Translations under genes and position numbers: made by a program
Notes under the pieces: model-generated
Database searches by the model: none
The model's input: only the letters and a program-made list of their open reading frames with translations
What the model was told of the DNA's origin: nothing
In this document: one piece after another, positions 29,935 to 38,368 of the stretch
How the letters are laid out: every line of letters starts with the position of its first letter
Position numbering within the stretch: position 1 is the stretch's first letter
NCBI RefSeq assembly: GCF_002368095.1
Contig: NZ_AP018227.1
Coordinates: 4,737,782-4,801,781 of the forward strand
Direction of reading: 5' to 3'
Source of the DNA: Calothrix parasitica NIES-267
GTDB taxonomy: Bacteria; Cyanobacteriota; Cyanobacteriia; Cyanobacteriales; Nostocaceae
Length of the DNA stretch: 64,000 nt

Positions 29935-30660
29935 TTAATAATCCCAATACTTAAACTGCAAATCTCTCCCCCGAACAGCAACCGTAGCAGCACAATTAGA
30001 AAAAGGCTGTATTTCCAACAAACTCCATACACCAGAATTTTCAATATTTGAAATATTTAACTCAGCAGGTTTTTCATGAGTTAAAGAAATTTCGACTTTC
30101 TGTAAATCTTTTAACCCCGTTCCCGTTGCTTTCAGATAAGCTTCTTTACAAGTCCAATAGCGAAAAAATAGCTGTTGCTGTTGTTCGGGAGAAGCCGATT
30201 CGATGACAGCAAATTCACTAGGTGAAAAAAATCTTTGAGCTAAGGAAACCACATCGGTCTTAGAATTAATGCATTCTAAATCAACACCGATAGAATTATT
30301 TAGACTCATCACATACAAAGCGTAATTCTGCGAGTGAGATAAATTAAAACAAAGATTATTCTCATACAACTTTTGCTCTAAAAACGGTTTCCCGCGAGGT
30401 TCATAGCCAAAGTTGATTTGAGACGGTTCAATATTTAAATAGCGACCTAATATATTTCTTAGAATACCGCGACCCGCAATAAAGCGTTGTCGATGCTGCT
30501 CAAAATGAAATCTTCTTGCTCTAACTAACTCATCTTCCGAGAGAACTTGAGCAAAATCTTCCAGCAACGCTTTTACATTGTCGAGATTTTCTCGCCAAAT
30601 ATGAACCTCATTCGGCAATAATTTAATATCAGTAATATCAGACGGAGCTTTCAACCACAT
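29935..30660 (-). CDS. hetI: 4'-phosphopantetheinyl transferase (Sfp/HetI type)
   Basis: Transfers the phosphopantetheine arm from coenzyme A to carrier proteins of fatty-acid, polyketide or peptide synthases. The Mg-binding motif IGVDLECI lies near residue 108, and FFRYWTCKEAYLKATGTGL (about 165-183) is the second signature. EPRGKPFL and FNLSHSQNYAL are also typical. Length (241) and sequence flow match cyanobacterial HetI closely. In heterocyst formers HetI is usually beside hetN and hetM, but those genes are not here, so the gene could be the genome's general Sfp-type enzyme. Heptamer repeats occupy its leader. Confidence 0.88.
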   Translation of the reverse strand: MWLKAPSDITDIKLLPNEVHIWRENLDNVKALLEDFAQVLSEDELVRARRFHFEQHRQRFIAGRGILRNILGRYLNIEPSQINFGYEPRGKPFLEQKLYENNLCFNLSHSQNYALYVMSLNNSIGVDLECINSKTDVVSLAQRFFSPSEFAVIESASPEQQQQLFFRYWTCKEAYLKATGTGLKDLQKVEISLTHEKPAELNISNIENSGVWSLLEIQPFSNCAATVAVRGRDLQFKYWDY

Positions 30661-30662
30661 TT

Positions 30663-30820
30663 TTACAGTTATCAGTGAACAGTTATCAGTTATCAGTTAT
30701 CAGTTATCAGTCATTAGATTAATACTCCTTACTCTCCCCATCTCCTTGTCTCACCATCTCCTTGTCTCCCCATCTCCTTGTCTCCCCATCTCCTTGTCTC
30801 CCCATCTCCCCGTCTCCCCC
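30663..30820. repeat. CAGTTAT heptamers and CCCCATCTCCTTGTCT repeats
   Basis: Five or so CAGTTAT-type units (30663-30712) precede a pyrimidine-rich run at about 30733-30820 made of CTCCTTGTCTCCCCATCT units. Both types recur elsewhere in the window. Confidence 0.8.
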
Positions 30821-31864
30821 TCATTTCTCAATCCACTCCAACATCCGATTCCAAGCCCACCAGGGGTCTGTATCTCCGCATTCTTGCTGACATTTTTTGC
30901 TGCTTAAATAACCAACATGACCGCCTTGAGGGGTCAACATTAAGTCTATGACTGGGTTTTGGTCGCAAGCTGCTTGTAGTTCTGGAATGATTTCTGGTGC
31001 AAAAAATGGGTCGTCTGCTGCATAAATAATTAAAGTCGGTTTGGCGAGGTTTGGCAGAATATGTAAAGCGCTACTTGCTTCATAGTAAGCCTCTACTGAA
31101 GGGAAACCTAATTTTTCGATGACTAGTTCGTTGTCAAATCCCCATATGCTATTTGCTCTTTTGATTGCTGCTGGGTCTAAGCTTCCTGGATGAGTATCGT
31201 GAATTTTCCACGCTAGTTTTGTTAATGCTCTGGAAATTCTTTGCTCTAAAAATTTACCTACTGGATAACTTGTTAAGTATTTTAAGGAGCGGTTGGAATC
31301 TAAGCTGGGACAAATCACCGCACCACCACCGATATCGCTTTCTTTTATCCCAATTTCGGAATCTTTGGTTGAATCTATAGCTGCTTTAATTCCCCATAAC
31401 GCTAATTGTCCCCCCAGTGAAAATCCTGTAAACCAAAATTTAGGGGGACATCCCATTGATAATGCTGCTGCTGCGATGCGAACAAAATCTTCTCCTTCGT
31501 ACAAACCATCGCTGGTCAAGGTGGGGGATAATTCCGCTGTTTTACCGTGAGCACGCCAATCAAACAGCACTATCGCATAACCTTGAGCATAAGCTTTGCG
31601 TCCTAAAACTTTGAGAAACCACTCTTCTTCTAAATCGCCAATAATCCCGTAGGTACCTACAATCGTCCCGCGAGGATTCTCTGGAATCGCTACTAAGCCG
31701 AATATTGGAACTCCTTTGGCGACCGTAAATACTTTTTCCTGATAATTAGGTTCGGGTAGGTTGAGAACGCTTTCCCAGTTTTTTTTCCCCCACAATGCTG
31801 CACCAACAGTCATTGACACGCCATTTCGTAAAAACCAAGGTGAATTGTAGGTTGAAGCACACAT
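30821..31864 (-). CDS. YheT-like alpha/beta hydrolase
   Basis: A 347-residue hydrolase. The nucleophile elbow is FTGFSLGGQLAL near residue 165. The acid Asp is likely in TLIIYAADDPFFAPE near 285, and the His is in TPQGGHVGYL near 312. VLFDWRAHGKT near 120 matches the YheT/EMB8 branch, whose members are poorly characterised esterases. No signal peptide is seen, so it is cytoplasmic. It is divergent from rpaA, and the 157-base gap holds both promoters. Confidence 0.85.
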   Translation of the reverse strand: MCASTYNSPWFLRNGVSMTVGAALWGKKNWESVLNLPEPNYQEKVFTVAKGVPIFGLVAIPENPRGTIVGTYGIIGDLEEEWFLKVLGRKAYAQGYAIVLFDWRAHGKTAELSPTLTSDGLYEGEDFVRIAAAALSMGCPPKFWFTGFSLGGQLALWGIKAAIDSTKDSEIGIKESDIGGGAVICPSLDSNRSLKYLTSYPVGKFLEQRISRALTKLAWKIHDTHPGSLDPAAIKRANSIWGFDNELVIEKLGFPSVEAYYEASSALHILPNLAKPTLIIYAADDPFFAPEIIPELQAACDQNPVIDLMLTPQGGHVGYLSSKKCQQECGDTDPWWAWNRMLEWIEK

Positions 31865-32021
31865 TGTATAAGATATTCTGTCCAGTTTGCAGCTTGTTTG
31901 AGAATATTTTAATTTTAAGCTTTATATTAAATTTCAAATTTTTTTTATAATCATTAAAGTAATCTTTGTATTTTCCAAAGATTCTTAATTTTCCTTAACG
32001 TCCAGTAACAATTATTTCATA

Positions 32022-32777
32022 ATGCCGAGAATTCTTGTCATAGATGACGATCCAGCAATTTCTGAGTTGGTAGCCGTTAATTTAGAAATGGCTGGCTACG
32101 ATGTTAGCCAAGCCGAAGACGGTATCAAAGGTCAAGCTTTAGCTCTCCAGCTGCAGCCAGATTTAATTATGTTGGATTTGATGTTGCCGAAAGTTGATGG
32201 ATTCACCGTCTGTCAACGCTTACGAAGAGATGAGCGAACAGCTGATATCCCGGTATTGATGCTAACTGCTTTGAGTCAAACTCAAGATAAAGTTGAAGGT
32301 TTTAATGCTGGTGCGGATGATTATCTCACCAAACCTTTTGAAGTTGAAGAAATGCTGGCACGGGTCAGAGCATTGCTCCGACGTACTGACCGCATACCTC
32401 AAGCAGCAAAGCACAGCGAAATCCTTAATTATGGGCCATTAACTTTAGTTCCGGAGAGATTTGAGGCTATATGGTTCACTCAAACTGTGAAATTAACTCA
32501 CTTGGAGTTTGAATTACTTCACTGTTTGCTGCAACGTCACGGTCAAACGGTTTCTCCGAGCGAAATACTTCGGGAAGTTTGGGGTTATGACCCAGATGAT
32601 GATATCGAAACCATTCGAGTTCACGTGAGACACTTGAGAACCAAATTAGAACCAGACCCTCGTCATCCCCGCTATATCAAAACGGTATATGGTGCTGGAT
32701 ATTGTTTGGAATTACCAAGTACTCCCCCATCTGAAACAGAACTATCTGCAACAGAAGTCGGAACCAGCCCAAGTTAA
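32022..32777 (+). CDS. rpaA: Circadian-output response regulator RpaA
   Basis: An OmpR/PhoB-type regulator that in cyanobacteria relays KaiC clock timing through the kinase SasA to gene expression. The receiver domain (1-120) has the acidic pair at IDDD (residues 7-10), the phospho-acceptor Asp52 in IMLDLMLP, and Lys104 in LTKPFE. The winged-helix DNA-binding domain covers about 135-235, with [19 protein letters not shown] and [19 protein letters not shown]. The sequence is extremely close to RpaA as I know it from other cyanobacteria, including the [20 protein letters not shown] stretch. It is 251 residues long, with a Ser/Thr-rich tail. No kinase gene is adjacent. Confidence 0.93.
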   Translation: MPRILVIDDDPAISELVAVNLEMAGYDVSQAEDGIKGQALALQLQPDLIMLDLMLPKVDGFTVCQRLRRDERTADIPVLMLTALSQTQDKVEGFNAGADDYLTKPFEVEEMLARVRALLRRTDRIPQAAKHSEILNYGPLTLVPERFEAIWFTQTVKLTHLEFELLHCLLQRHGQTVSPSEILREVWGYDPDDDIETIRVHVRHLRTKLEPDPRHPRYIKTVYGAGYCLELPSTPPSETELSATEVGTSPS

Positions 32778-32986
32778 GCTTTAACTTTTGAAAAAAAATT
32801 GATAAGAAATTTCTCCCATGTCAATCCCTCGCGGTGAATAACTTGGGAAATTTTCCCTATGGAATTTTTAGATTTTAGATTTTAAAGTGTTTATAATTCA
32901 TCAGTTAAAAATTACCCATTACCAATTACCAATTAAGCTGATGTCTGGCTAATTTGTATGACAACTAAATTTATAAATACTGTAGT

Positions 32987-33003
32987 GCGACCATCTTGGT
33001 CGC
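32987..33003. repeat. GCGACCA palindrome (copy 1)
   Basis: GCGACCA and TGGTCGC arms surround TCT, within GTAGTGCGACCATCTTGGTC. A related copy is at 50524-50561. Confidence 0.7.
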
Positions 33004-33040
33004 TAGTGTTATACAAATTAAATGGGTAACAAATTACCAA

Positions 33041-34018
33041 TTACCTAATTGGAAAAAATTCCAAACGATATTTATATAAAGCAACTGGTTTGTTAATAGC
33101 TTTAAAATAATTTGGGTCTTGAGATGAAAGATAAACAGCTGTAACTTGATTCCCTTCAATAGCTGGATTTGATGGAGATGATGTAGATAATTGTCTATAA
33201 GCTGTAGTTGATTCTACTGAATTAATGTATGGAAGCGAACTTCCTTTGAATATTTGTTGAAATACTTCGGTCGCAATAAATCTACCGTCGCTAGTGTCTT
33301 CTGTAGCTCGGTTTTTGACTATCGATACTAATTGGCGATCGCAAATTATTCTTTCAGTACATTCACTGCGTAAGAGTGTTATCTGACGGTTGGGAGAATC
33401 GGGGTCAACTTTAACTGCTTTAACGGTTTTCTCACCCAGAATTGCTCGGGCTAAATTTAAGCCGTTGTATGCTCTGTCAGCGATAATAACCTCACCCCCA
33501 TTAACCTCACCCCCAGCCCCTCTCCCGCAGTTGCTATAACGGAGGGAACCTCCGCAACGCACTGCTCTCCTTGTCAAGGAGAGGGGGGTTTGAGAATTAA
33601 CCTTATTCTCTTCCCCTTTGGTTGCTGAGGAGAGGGGTGTCCGTAAGGACGGGGAGCCACTGCGTTGCGCGGGTTCCCCGCGTTGTAGCGAGTGGTCTGT
33701 GAGGTCTTTCAGGTTTTTTTGATTAACAAACCTAACCTTAAAATCAACTGGTTGATTCAGATACTGACGATTACTTTCAAACCCCGGTGTCACAATATCT
33801 GGTGCTAGAGGGGCTACTAAATCTATTAAAGTGCTTTTTACTTCCCATCCCCCTTTCATCCATTCGGGATAAATCAAGTCTCCTACAGCAGGTTGTACGT
33901 CAGTCAATTTTTCCCATTCGGGAAAGTTTTTTAATCTTTGATTTAATTCTCCAGCGTTAGCTTTATCGGTACAGAAAACTGACAAAAAAATCAAGCAAAG
34001 AATCCAAATAAGTTTCAT
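33041..34018 (-). CDS. DUF6816-like exported protein interrupted by an in-frame repeat
   Basis: A signal peptide (residues 1-22, ending ANA) is followed by a conserved start (NQRLKNFPEWEKLTDVQPA and WMKGGWEVKSTLIDL) that I associate with a cyanobacteria-wide family of unknown function, probably DUF6816. Between about residues 102 and 178 the protein reads through low-complexity Arg/Ser/Gly-rich sequence encoded by 33485-33715. That stretch is repeat DNA, not family sequence. The family pattern resumes with VIADRAYNGLNLARAILGE and runs to the C-terminus. The frame is kept, so a product of 325 residues can be made, about 75 residues larger than the family core. Whether it folds is unknown. Confidence 0.75.
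   Translation of the reverse strand: MKLIWILCLIFLSVFCTDKANAGELNQRLKNFPEWEKLTDVQPAVGDLIYPEWMKGGWEVKSTLIDLVAPLAPDIVTPGFESNRQYLNQPVDFKVRFVNQKNLKDLTDHSLQRGEPAQRSGSPSLRTPLSSATKGEENKVNSQTPLSLTRRAVRCGGSLRYSNCGRGAGGEVNGGEVIIADRAYNGLNLARAILGEKTVKAVKVDPDSPNRQITLLRSECTERIICDRQLVSIVKNRATEDTSDGRFIATEVFQQIFKGSSLPYINSVESTTAYRQLSTSSPSNPAIEGNQVTAVYLSSQDPNYFKAINKPVALYKYRLEFFPIR
33485..33715. repeat. G+C-rich mosaic repeat inserted in a coding sequence
   Basis: The block contains AACCTCACCCCCAGCCCCTC, the CGGAGGGAACCTCCGC palindrome, CTCCTTGTCAAGGAGAGG, and further G+C-rich palindromes up to about 33715. The motif CCTCACCCCCA(A/G)CCCCTC with (A/T)CAAGGAGAGGGG recurs at 63283-63320. It is far richer in G+C than the flanking gene. 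Confidence 0.8.
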
Positions 34019-34547
34019 AGCAAGGGTTTTATAACTATATTACGAAGTGTTAATTATTATTTGATTGATTGCTCATTTAAACAAACGAAATGTTGCTATT
34101 TGTTCATTAAAGTTAACTGTTTCATTATAAATCTCAACATAAACATGGATTTATATAGAGGTAATGAAATAAACAGTTCTGAATAAAATAATTGCATAAA
34201 TTATCGATATAAAATAGCTAATAGTAATAGGCATTCGAGTAAGATTGCAAAAGTATCTTAAGGATTGATTCTAGTAATCATAAATATAGAATTTGAAATA
34301 AGTCAATCAGAACACATTGTATATTGATACTAAATATAACTTTAATTGCAATATTTTCTCAGTGTAAACACATATTAAGTTAGCGCCAAGTAAAAATATA
34401 TCAAAAATCTTTCGAGCTATAGATATTACGAAGCTTGTACCATGCTTTTGGAAGCGATAGTTTAAAGCAATAAGCACGAAGCGAGTAATTGATATTTGAG
34501 TGCATGCTTGAGTAAAAAAATACCTGTTATTTAAAATATTTAAATCT
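34019..34547. other. A+T-rich divergent gap
   Basis: No gene is supported. Both flanking genes read outward from it, so it should hold two promoters. No repeat of the families seen elsewhere was found here. Confidence 0.4.
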
Positions 34548-35429
34548 ATGAGTCTTAGCAGTTCCTTTACAGATTTTTCCCTAGCAGAATTGTTCCAACT
34601 TATCGACCAAGGACGTAAATCTGGTTGTTTAAGTGTATGTACTTTGCCAGACATAAATTCCGCACAATCTAGAGCAAAATACTTTTATATTTGGTTTAGA
34701 AGCGGACGTATTGTTGCAGCAGCTAATCGTTTAAGCGGTAGAGGGTTAGTTTCTAAAATTGCCCAAAGAAATTGGGTAGAACCGCAGGTTATGGAAACTA
34801 TCTATAGCAATGCATCAGCAAATACACCTTTAGGTTTGCAATTTAAAACTCAAGACGCTTTAAATGCAGAACAATTAAACCTATTGTTTGCCAATCAGCT
34901 GCAGCAAGTTCGTCAACTTTTTGAAATTCAAAAAGGTGTATTTAAACTAGATTGCAAAGCCGTTTTACCAATGTCTGAAATGACAGGATTGAGCTTAAGA
35001 GCTTCGGAAGTAACTTTAATGGCTTTAAGGGTATTGAAGAATTGGCAAGTCCTCGAAGATGCACTTCCAAATATAGAATCCGGTATCAGAAATATTAATC
35101 AAAATCAACCGCAAATTCGCTTGAATCCTTTTGAATGGAGAATGTGGGAATTTGCTTCCGGTGATATTTCTCTAAAAGATATTGCAGTTCAACTCAATCA
35201 ACCAACCATCAAGATTCAGCAAGCAGCTTTCCGATTAATGCTTGTAGGTTTGATAGAAGAAGTACCCCAAATTACATCAAATTGCCATGACTACCATTAT
35301 GATATGGATTTGACTTGGGTAAGCAAGTACGGTTCGCGAGCAGCTAAAAAATATCGCGAATCGCAAGCACCCGCAGTCAGCAGTTCGTTACTGCAAAATC
35401 TTGTAGGGTATTTAAGGAGTAAAGCTTAA
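34548..35429 (+). CDS. DUF4388 (PATAN-like) domain protein
   Basis: The N-terminal 100 residues (SFTDFSLAELFQLIDQGRK, SGCLSV, then YFYIWFRSGRIVAAANRL) are the DUF4388 domain, which is found with response regulators and GTPases. The middle (about 100-170) continues the domain pattern. The C-terminal part (FEWRMWEFASGDISLKDIA and IQQAAFRLMLVGLIEEV) looks like a winged-helix segment. Its stop codon overlaps the start of the GTPase gene (TAATG at 35427-35431), so the two are translationally coupled. I infer a signalling adaptor that binds or sets the GTPase. Confidence 0.8.
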   Translation: MSLSSSFTDFSLAELFQLIDQGRKSGCLSVCTLPDINSAQSRAKYFYIWFRSGRIVAAANRLSGRGLVSKIAQRNWVEPQVMETIYSNASANTPLGLQFKTQDALNAEQLNLLFANQLQQVRQLFEIQKGVFKLDCKAVLPMSEMTGLSLRASEVTLMALRVLKNWQVLEDALPNIESGIRNINQNQPQIRLNPFEWRMWEFASGDISLKDIAVQLNQPTIKIQQAAFRLMLVGLIEEVPQITSNCHDYHYDMDLTWVSKYGSRAAKKYRESQAPAVSSSLLQNLVGYLRSKA

Positions 35430-35989
35430 TGTCATCAGAAATTCTCCGCATTGTAGTTACAGGAGGTGTAGGAGCGGGAAAAACTACCTTTATTCGGACA
35501 ATCAGTGAAATTGATGTGGTTGACACAGATAAAAGAGCAACTGATGAGCTAGCCGAATTAAAGGAAAAAACTACGGTCGCTTTAGACTTTGGAAAGCTAA
35601 CAATCACACCAACTCAATCTTTACACTTGTACGGTACTCCCGGACAAAGCCGATTTGATTTTATGTGGGACATATTGATAAAAAACGCCCACGCTTACAT
35701 TCTTTTAATTGATGCACATCGTCCGAATCAATTCCGTGAAGCTCGCAAACTTTTGAACTTCATGAACCAGAATGCGTCAATTCCAGAATTAATCGGAATC
35801 ACTCACACTGATTGTGATGATGCATGGGAATTAGAAGATATAGCTTTAGCTTTAGGATTCCAAAATGAAATTAGCTCACCCCCTTTAATTGCTGTCAACC
35901 CCAACGAACGCGAATCCGTTTTTCAAGCACTAATCGCAATTATCGAGCAATTAGAATCTACCCGCGAGAGGGAGATGAAAGAAAGTTAG
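35429..35989 (+). CDS. Ras-like small GTPase (MglA/Gtr-related)
   Basis: A 186-residue single-domain GTPase. G1 is TGGVGAGKTTF near residues 11-21, G2 is probably the Thr in KTTVALDFG, and G3 is LYGTPGQSRF near 67-76, with Gln in the Ras position. G4 reads THTD near 124 in place of the standard NKxD, which may alter guanine recognition or mark this bacterial subfamily. ILLIDAHRPNQF is the strand before G4. It is coupled to the DUF4388 gene upstream and followed by a Roadblock gene, the same class of partner that MglB is for MglA. It is cytoplasmic and may act in cell polarity, motility or secretion, by inference. Confidence 0.82.
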   Translation: MSSEILRIVVTGGVGAGKTTFIRTISEIDVVDTDKRATDELAELKEKTTVALDFGKLTITPTQSLHLYGTPGQSRFDFMWDILIKNAHAYILLIDAHRPNQFREARKLLNFMNQNASIPELIGITHTDCDDAWELEDIALALGFQNEISSPPLIAVNPNERESVFQALIAIIEQLESTREREMKES

Positions 35990-36336
35990 GAGTTAAGAAT
36001 TGCTTCTTATGTGAATTAAAAGCTCAAACTATTATTACGTTGATAAATTAAAAATCAAGATTACAGGGAGCTTCAAAAGCCTTGTAGAATAAGGGAAATT
36101 TTTAATTCACGCCTAATGTGAATTAAAAATTACATTGAATATTGACCACCCGTAACCGGTAACTGTTCGCTGTTCGCTGTTTGCTGATTTGTAAAACATA
36201 AAGTATAAATAATGTTTTCTTATCCTATAATTAACCTTTTTCGTTTTAAAATTTACCAAGTCTTGAGGCTTAGCATCTATTAGTTACGCTTTAAATGTAA
36301 TTAAAACCTGGTCGGACGCTCAGGAGTAAGCAATAA
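35990..36336. other. Gap between GTPase and Roadblock genes
   Basis: It contains the 14-bp inverted repeat at 36097-36131 and a half-copy of the same sequence (GTGAATTAAAA) near 36013. The remainder is A+T-rich. A promoter for the Roadblock gene may lie at 36200-36330. Confidence 0.5.
36097..36131. promoter_or_regulatory. Perfect 14-bp inverted repeat
   Basis: AATTTTTAATTCAC and GTGAATTAAAAATT flank the 7-base loop GCCTAAT. It could be a bidirectional terminator for the GTPase transcript, with a T tract inside the arms, or an operator of the Roadblock gene. The extra half-site at 36013-36023 favours protein binding. Confidence 0.5.
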
Positions 36337-36924
36337 ATGCCTCTGGGTAAAATTATCAAGCTTCTAAAAGGAGTGTTTCAAAAGCTTCCTGTGGAGTCAG
36401 TAGACTCTTCGGAGTTGCCCAATAGGTCATATCCACCGGTGGCAGCTACTGAAAATACTGATTTATCGCAAAAAAACGTTATAGAAATTACACTAGCTCA
36501 GTCTAGTGTGGAAACTTCTCAAACATCTTTACCAAAAATTCTGGAGGAAAAAAAAGTGATTAATGTTTCGATGTTGCAAGACGAATTACAAAATTTTGTG
36601 AGTGCTGCTTCTGATGTCCAAGGTGCTGCTTTGGTCAGTCCTGATGGTTTGGCTTTAGCTTCGGTATTACCTGGAGGAATGGACGAAGAACGTACTGCTG
36701 CTATGTCTGCATCCATGCTTTCATTAGGCGAACGCATTGGTAGAGAATTGGCTCGTGGAAGCATTGATAGGATTGTTGTAGAAGGTGAAAAAGGCTATGG
36801 AGTCTTGGTTGGTTGTAGTAATGATGCGGTTTTATTGGTTTTGGCTGGGGCTGGAGTTAAACAAGGTTTACTGTTTTTAGAAGTTAAACGAATTGTTTCT
36901 AAACTCGCTCCTTTACTAGCTTGA
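36337..36924 (+). CDS. Roadblock/LC7 domain protein
   Basis: Residues about 72-190 form a Roadblock/LC7 domain (MLQDELQNFVSAASDVQGAA, LVSPDGLALASVLPGGMDEE, LGERIGRELARGSIDRIVVE). This fold partners Ras-like GTPases as an activator or scaffold, as MglB does. The first 70 residues are a variable, probably disordered extension. By position it pairs with the GTPase at 35429-35989. The start is ATG at 36337, preceded by CAGGAGTAAG, a good ribosome-binding site. Confidence 0.85.
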   Translation: MPLGKIIKLLKGVFQKLPVESVDSSELPNRSYPPVAATENTDLSQKNVIEITLAQSSVETSQTSLPKILEEKKVINVSMLQDELQNFVSAASDVQGAALVSPDGLALASVLPGGMDEERTAAMSASMLSLGERIGRELARGSIDRIVVEGEKGYGVLVGCSNDAVLLVLAGAGVKQGLLFLEVKRIVSKLAPLLA

Positions 36925-37766
36925 GTCGAAACTCTTGAGAATCCTTATGAAGATATTTGGATTGGCGATTTTATTTAATTCCAGTCCAATTTTTTTGCAA
37001 GATTTTAATTATCAAACACAAATAATTCCAAATACAGGCATTTAAATCTATGCTACACCTGATATTAAGGGGTTTTACCAGTATCGCTTGCTTTAAAGCT
37101 GCAATTGCAGGAATGGAAGAAAGATTTTCTAGAAAAAAAGCAGGGGTTGCATATCCCTTCTAACTTACACATTTTAAAACCCTTACTCGGTAAGGATTTG
37201 GTTTTTTAATCAAAATGTGTTAGTTCCATTCGTTGCGAGAGGGTTTAATACCTTTGACCTCCCCCTTTTGGGACACTCATATATTGCATTCATCGCTGGT
37301 TTTATAAGCATCTATTTCTCTAAGAGATATGAAGGCAGTTATTGATGTATTACAAAAGACATTAAAGGTGTTAGAACTAAGTATGCTTTTACACCTGATT
37401 GATTTTATTCGCCGCTGGCGAAGAACAAGGTTAACATCGTAAATGTATTTATACATTAGTTGATGTTTAGGGGGCTTAGGCTTAAAAGTAAGCTTTAAGC
37501 AAGTGTTTTCCAGCTAAGCAGAATCAATCTGTACTTCATGGTGGTAAAAATTATGTTTTTAAGTTTGTAAAATTTAAATAGCTTGATGCTATAACTTACA
37601 GACATTGTTTATACAATGCAATATGTAAGATTCAAACTTAAATGTATAATTCAATACAAAAAATAAGTTGTCTTGAATTATTTAACCTATCAAGCAATAA
37701 AAAGACTTGATAATACCAGTGAATAGTTTCCACATTTTATTAGCAAATAATTAGGAGTTTGTTAGA
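36925..37766. other. 840-base gap with a nested hairpin
   Basis: No gene is supported. A two-level hairpin at 37167-37220 is the only structure that stands out. The stretch 37500-37766 precedes the protoglobin gene and should hold its promoter. AGGAG at 37752-37756 is its ribosome-binding site. Confidence 0.5.
37167..37220. other. Nested hairpin, possible structured RNA or terminator
   Basis: Outer 9-bp arms ACACATTTT and AAAATGTGT (37167-37175 and 37212-37220) enclose a perfect 6-bp inner hairpin, CCTTAC-TCG-GTAAGG (37181-37195), followed by GGTTTTTTAAT. The inner stem plus T run looks like an intrinsic terminator, for example of a small RNA transcribed from this gap. Confidence 0.4.
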
Positions 37767-38321
37767 ATGGCTATAAATCCACAAGAATTTATGTCTACGT
37801 TAGAAAAGCGCGTTTGCTTAACAGCAGAAGACAAAGTGCTACTTCAATCTGAAATAGATTGGGGGAAGGACATTGCTCCGGAAATGGCAGAACATTTTTA
37901 TGCTTATTTGGGACGCGATGAAGAAATGAATTCCATGTTAAATGCCACCGAAGGACGCATTCATCGTCTTAGGGAAACATTTATCGAATGGTTCTATGAA
38001 ATGTTTACAGGGATGGATGATTGGGGTAAAGACTATGCCGACCGTCGTTGGAATATAGGTTTGGTTCACGTTCGTATTGGTATCGGACCTCAGCACGTAG
38101 TTCCTGCAATGGCAACTGTAATTAGAGAAGCAGGTCAGCGTGCAAAAACTGACGGCAAAAGTGAAGAAATTAAAGAAGCTTTAGGGCGAATTTGCATGAT
38201 TGACTTAGCTTTTATCGAGCAAGCTTATGTAGAAGTATCCTCAGAAGCTGTCTTGAGGGAAACTGGCTGGACTGAAGGTTTATTCAGACGCTTGATTGCT
38301 ACTGGCGCTAATTCCATGTAA
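37767..38321 (+). CDS. Stand-alone protoglobin
   Basis: A haem-binding globin-fold protein of 184 residues with no attached output domain. The key segment RRWNIGLVHVRIGIGPQHVV (about residues 93-112) carries the proximal His101, and the flanking helices (EMAEHFYAYLGRDEEMNSML and FIEWFYEMFTGMDDWGKDYA) fit the protoglobin/globin-coupled-sensor family. It probably binds oxygen, NO or CO and may sense or store gas. It is monocistronic, with a good AGGAG site upstream and a stem-loop downstream. The neighbouring signalling and polysaccharide genes invite, but do not prove, a sensing link. Confidence 0.85.
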   Translation: MAINPQEFMSTLEKRVCLTAEDKVLLQSEIDWGKDIAPEMAEHFYAYLGRDEEMNSMLNATEGRIHRLRETFIEWFYEMFTGMDDWGKDYADRRWNIGLVHVRIGIGPQHVVPAMATVIREAGQRAKTDGKSEEIKEALGRICMIDLAFIEQAYVEVSSEAVLRETGWTEGLFRRLIATGANSM

Positions 38322-38327
38322 ATATAA

Positions 38328-38368
38328 TCAGGAGTTAGAAATTAGAATTTATTTTTTCTATCTCCTGA
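38328..38368 (+). terminator. Stem-loop after protoglobin gene
   Basis: TCAGGAGTTAG pairs with CTATCTCCTGA (10 of 11 positions) across a 19-base loop. It begins seven bases past the stop codon. T-rich sequence (TATTTTTTATA) follows about ten bases later, so it is an imperfect but plausible terminator. Confidence 0.45.

Noticed and set aside
34307-34654. 115-codon minus-strand open frame
   Set aside because: It overlaps the start of the well-supported DUF4388 gene and has no recognisable motif.
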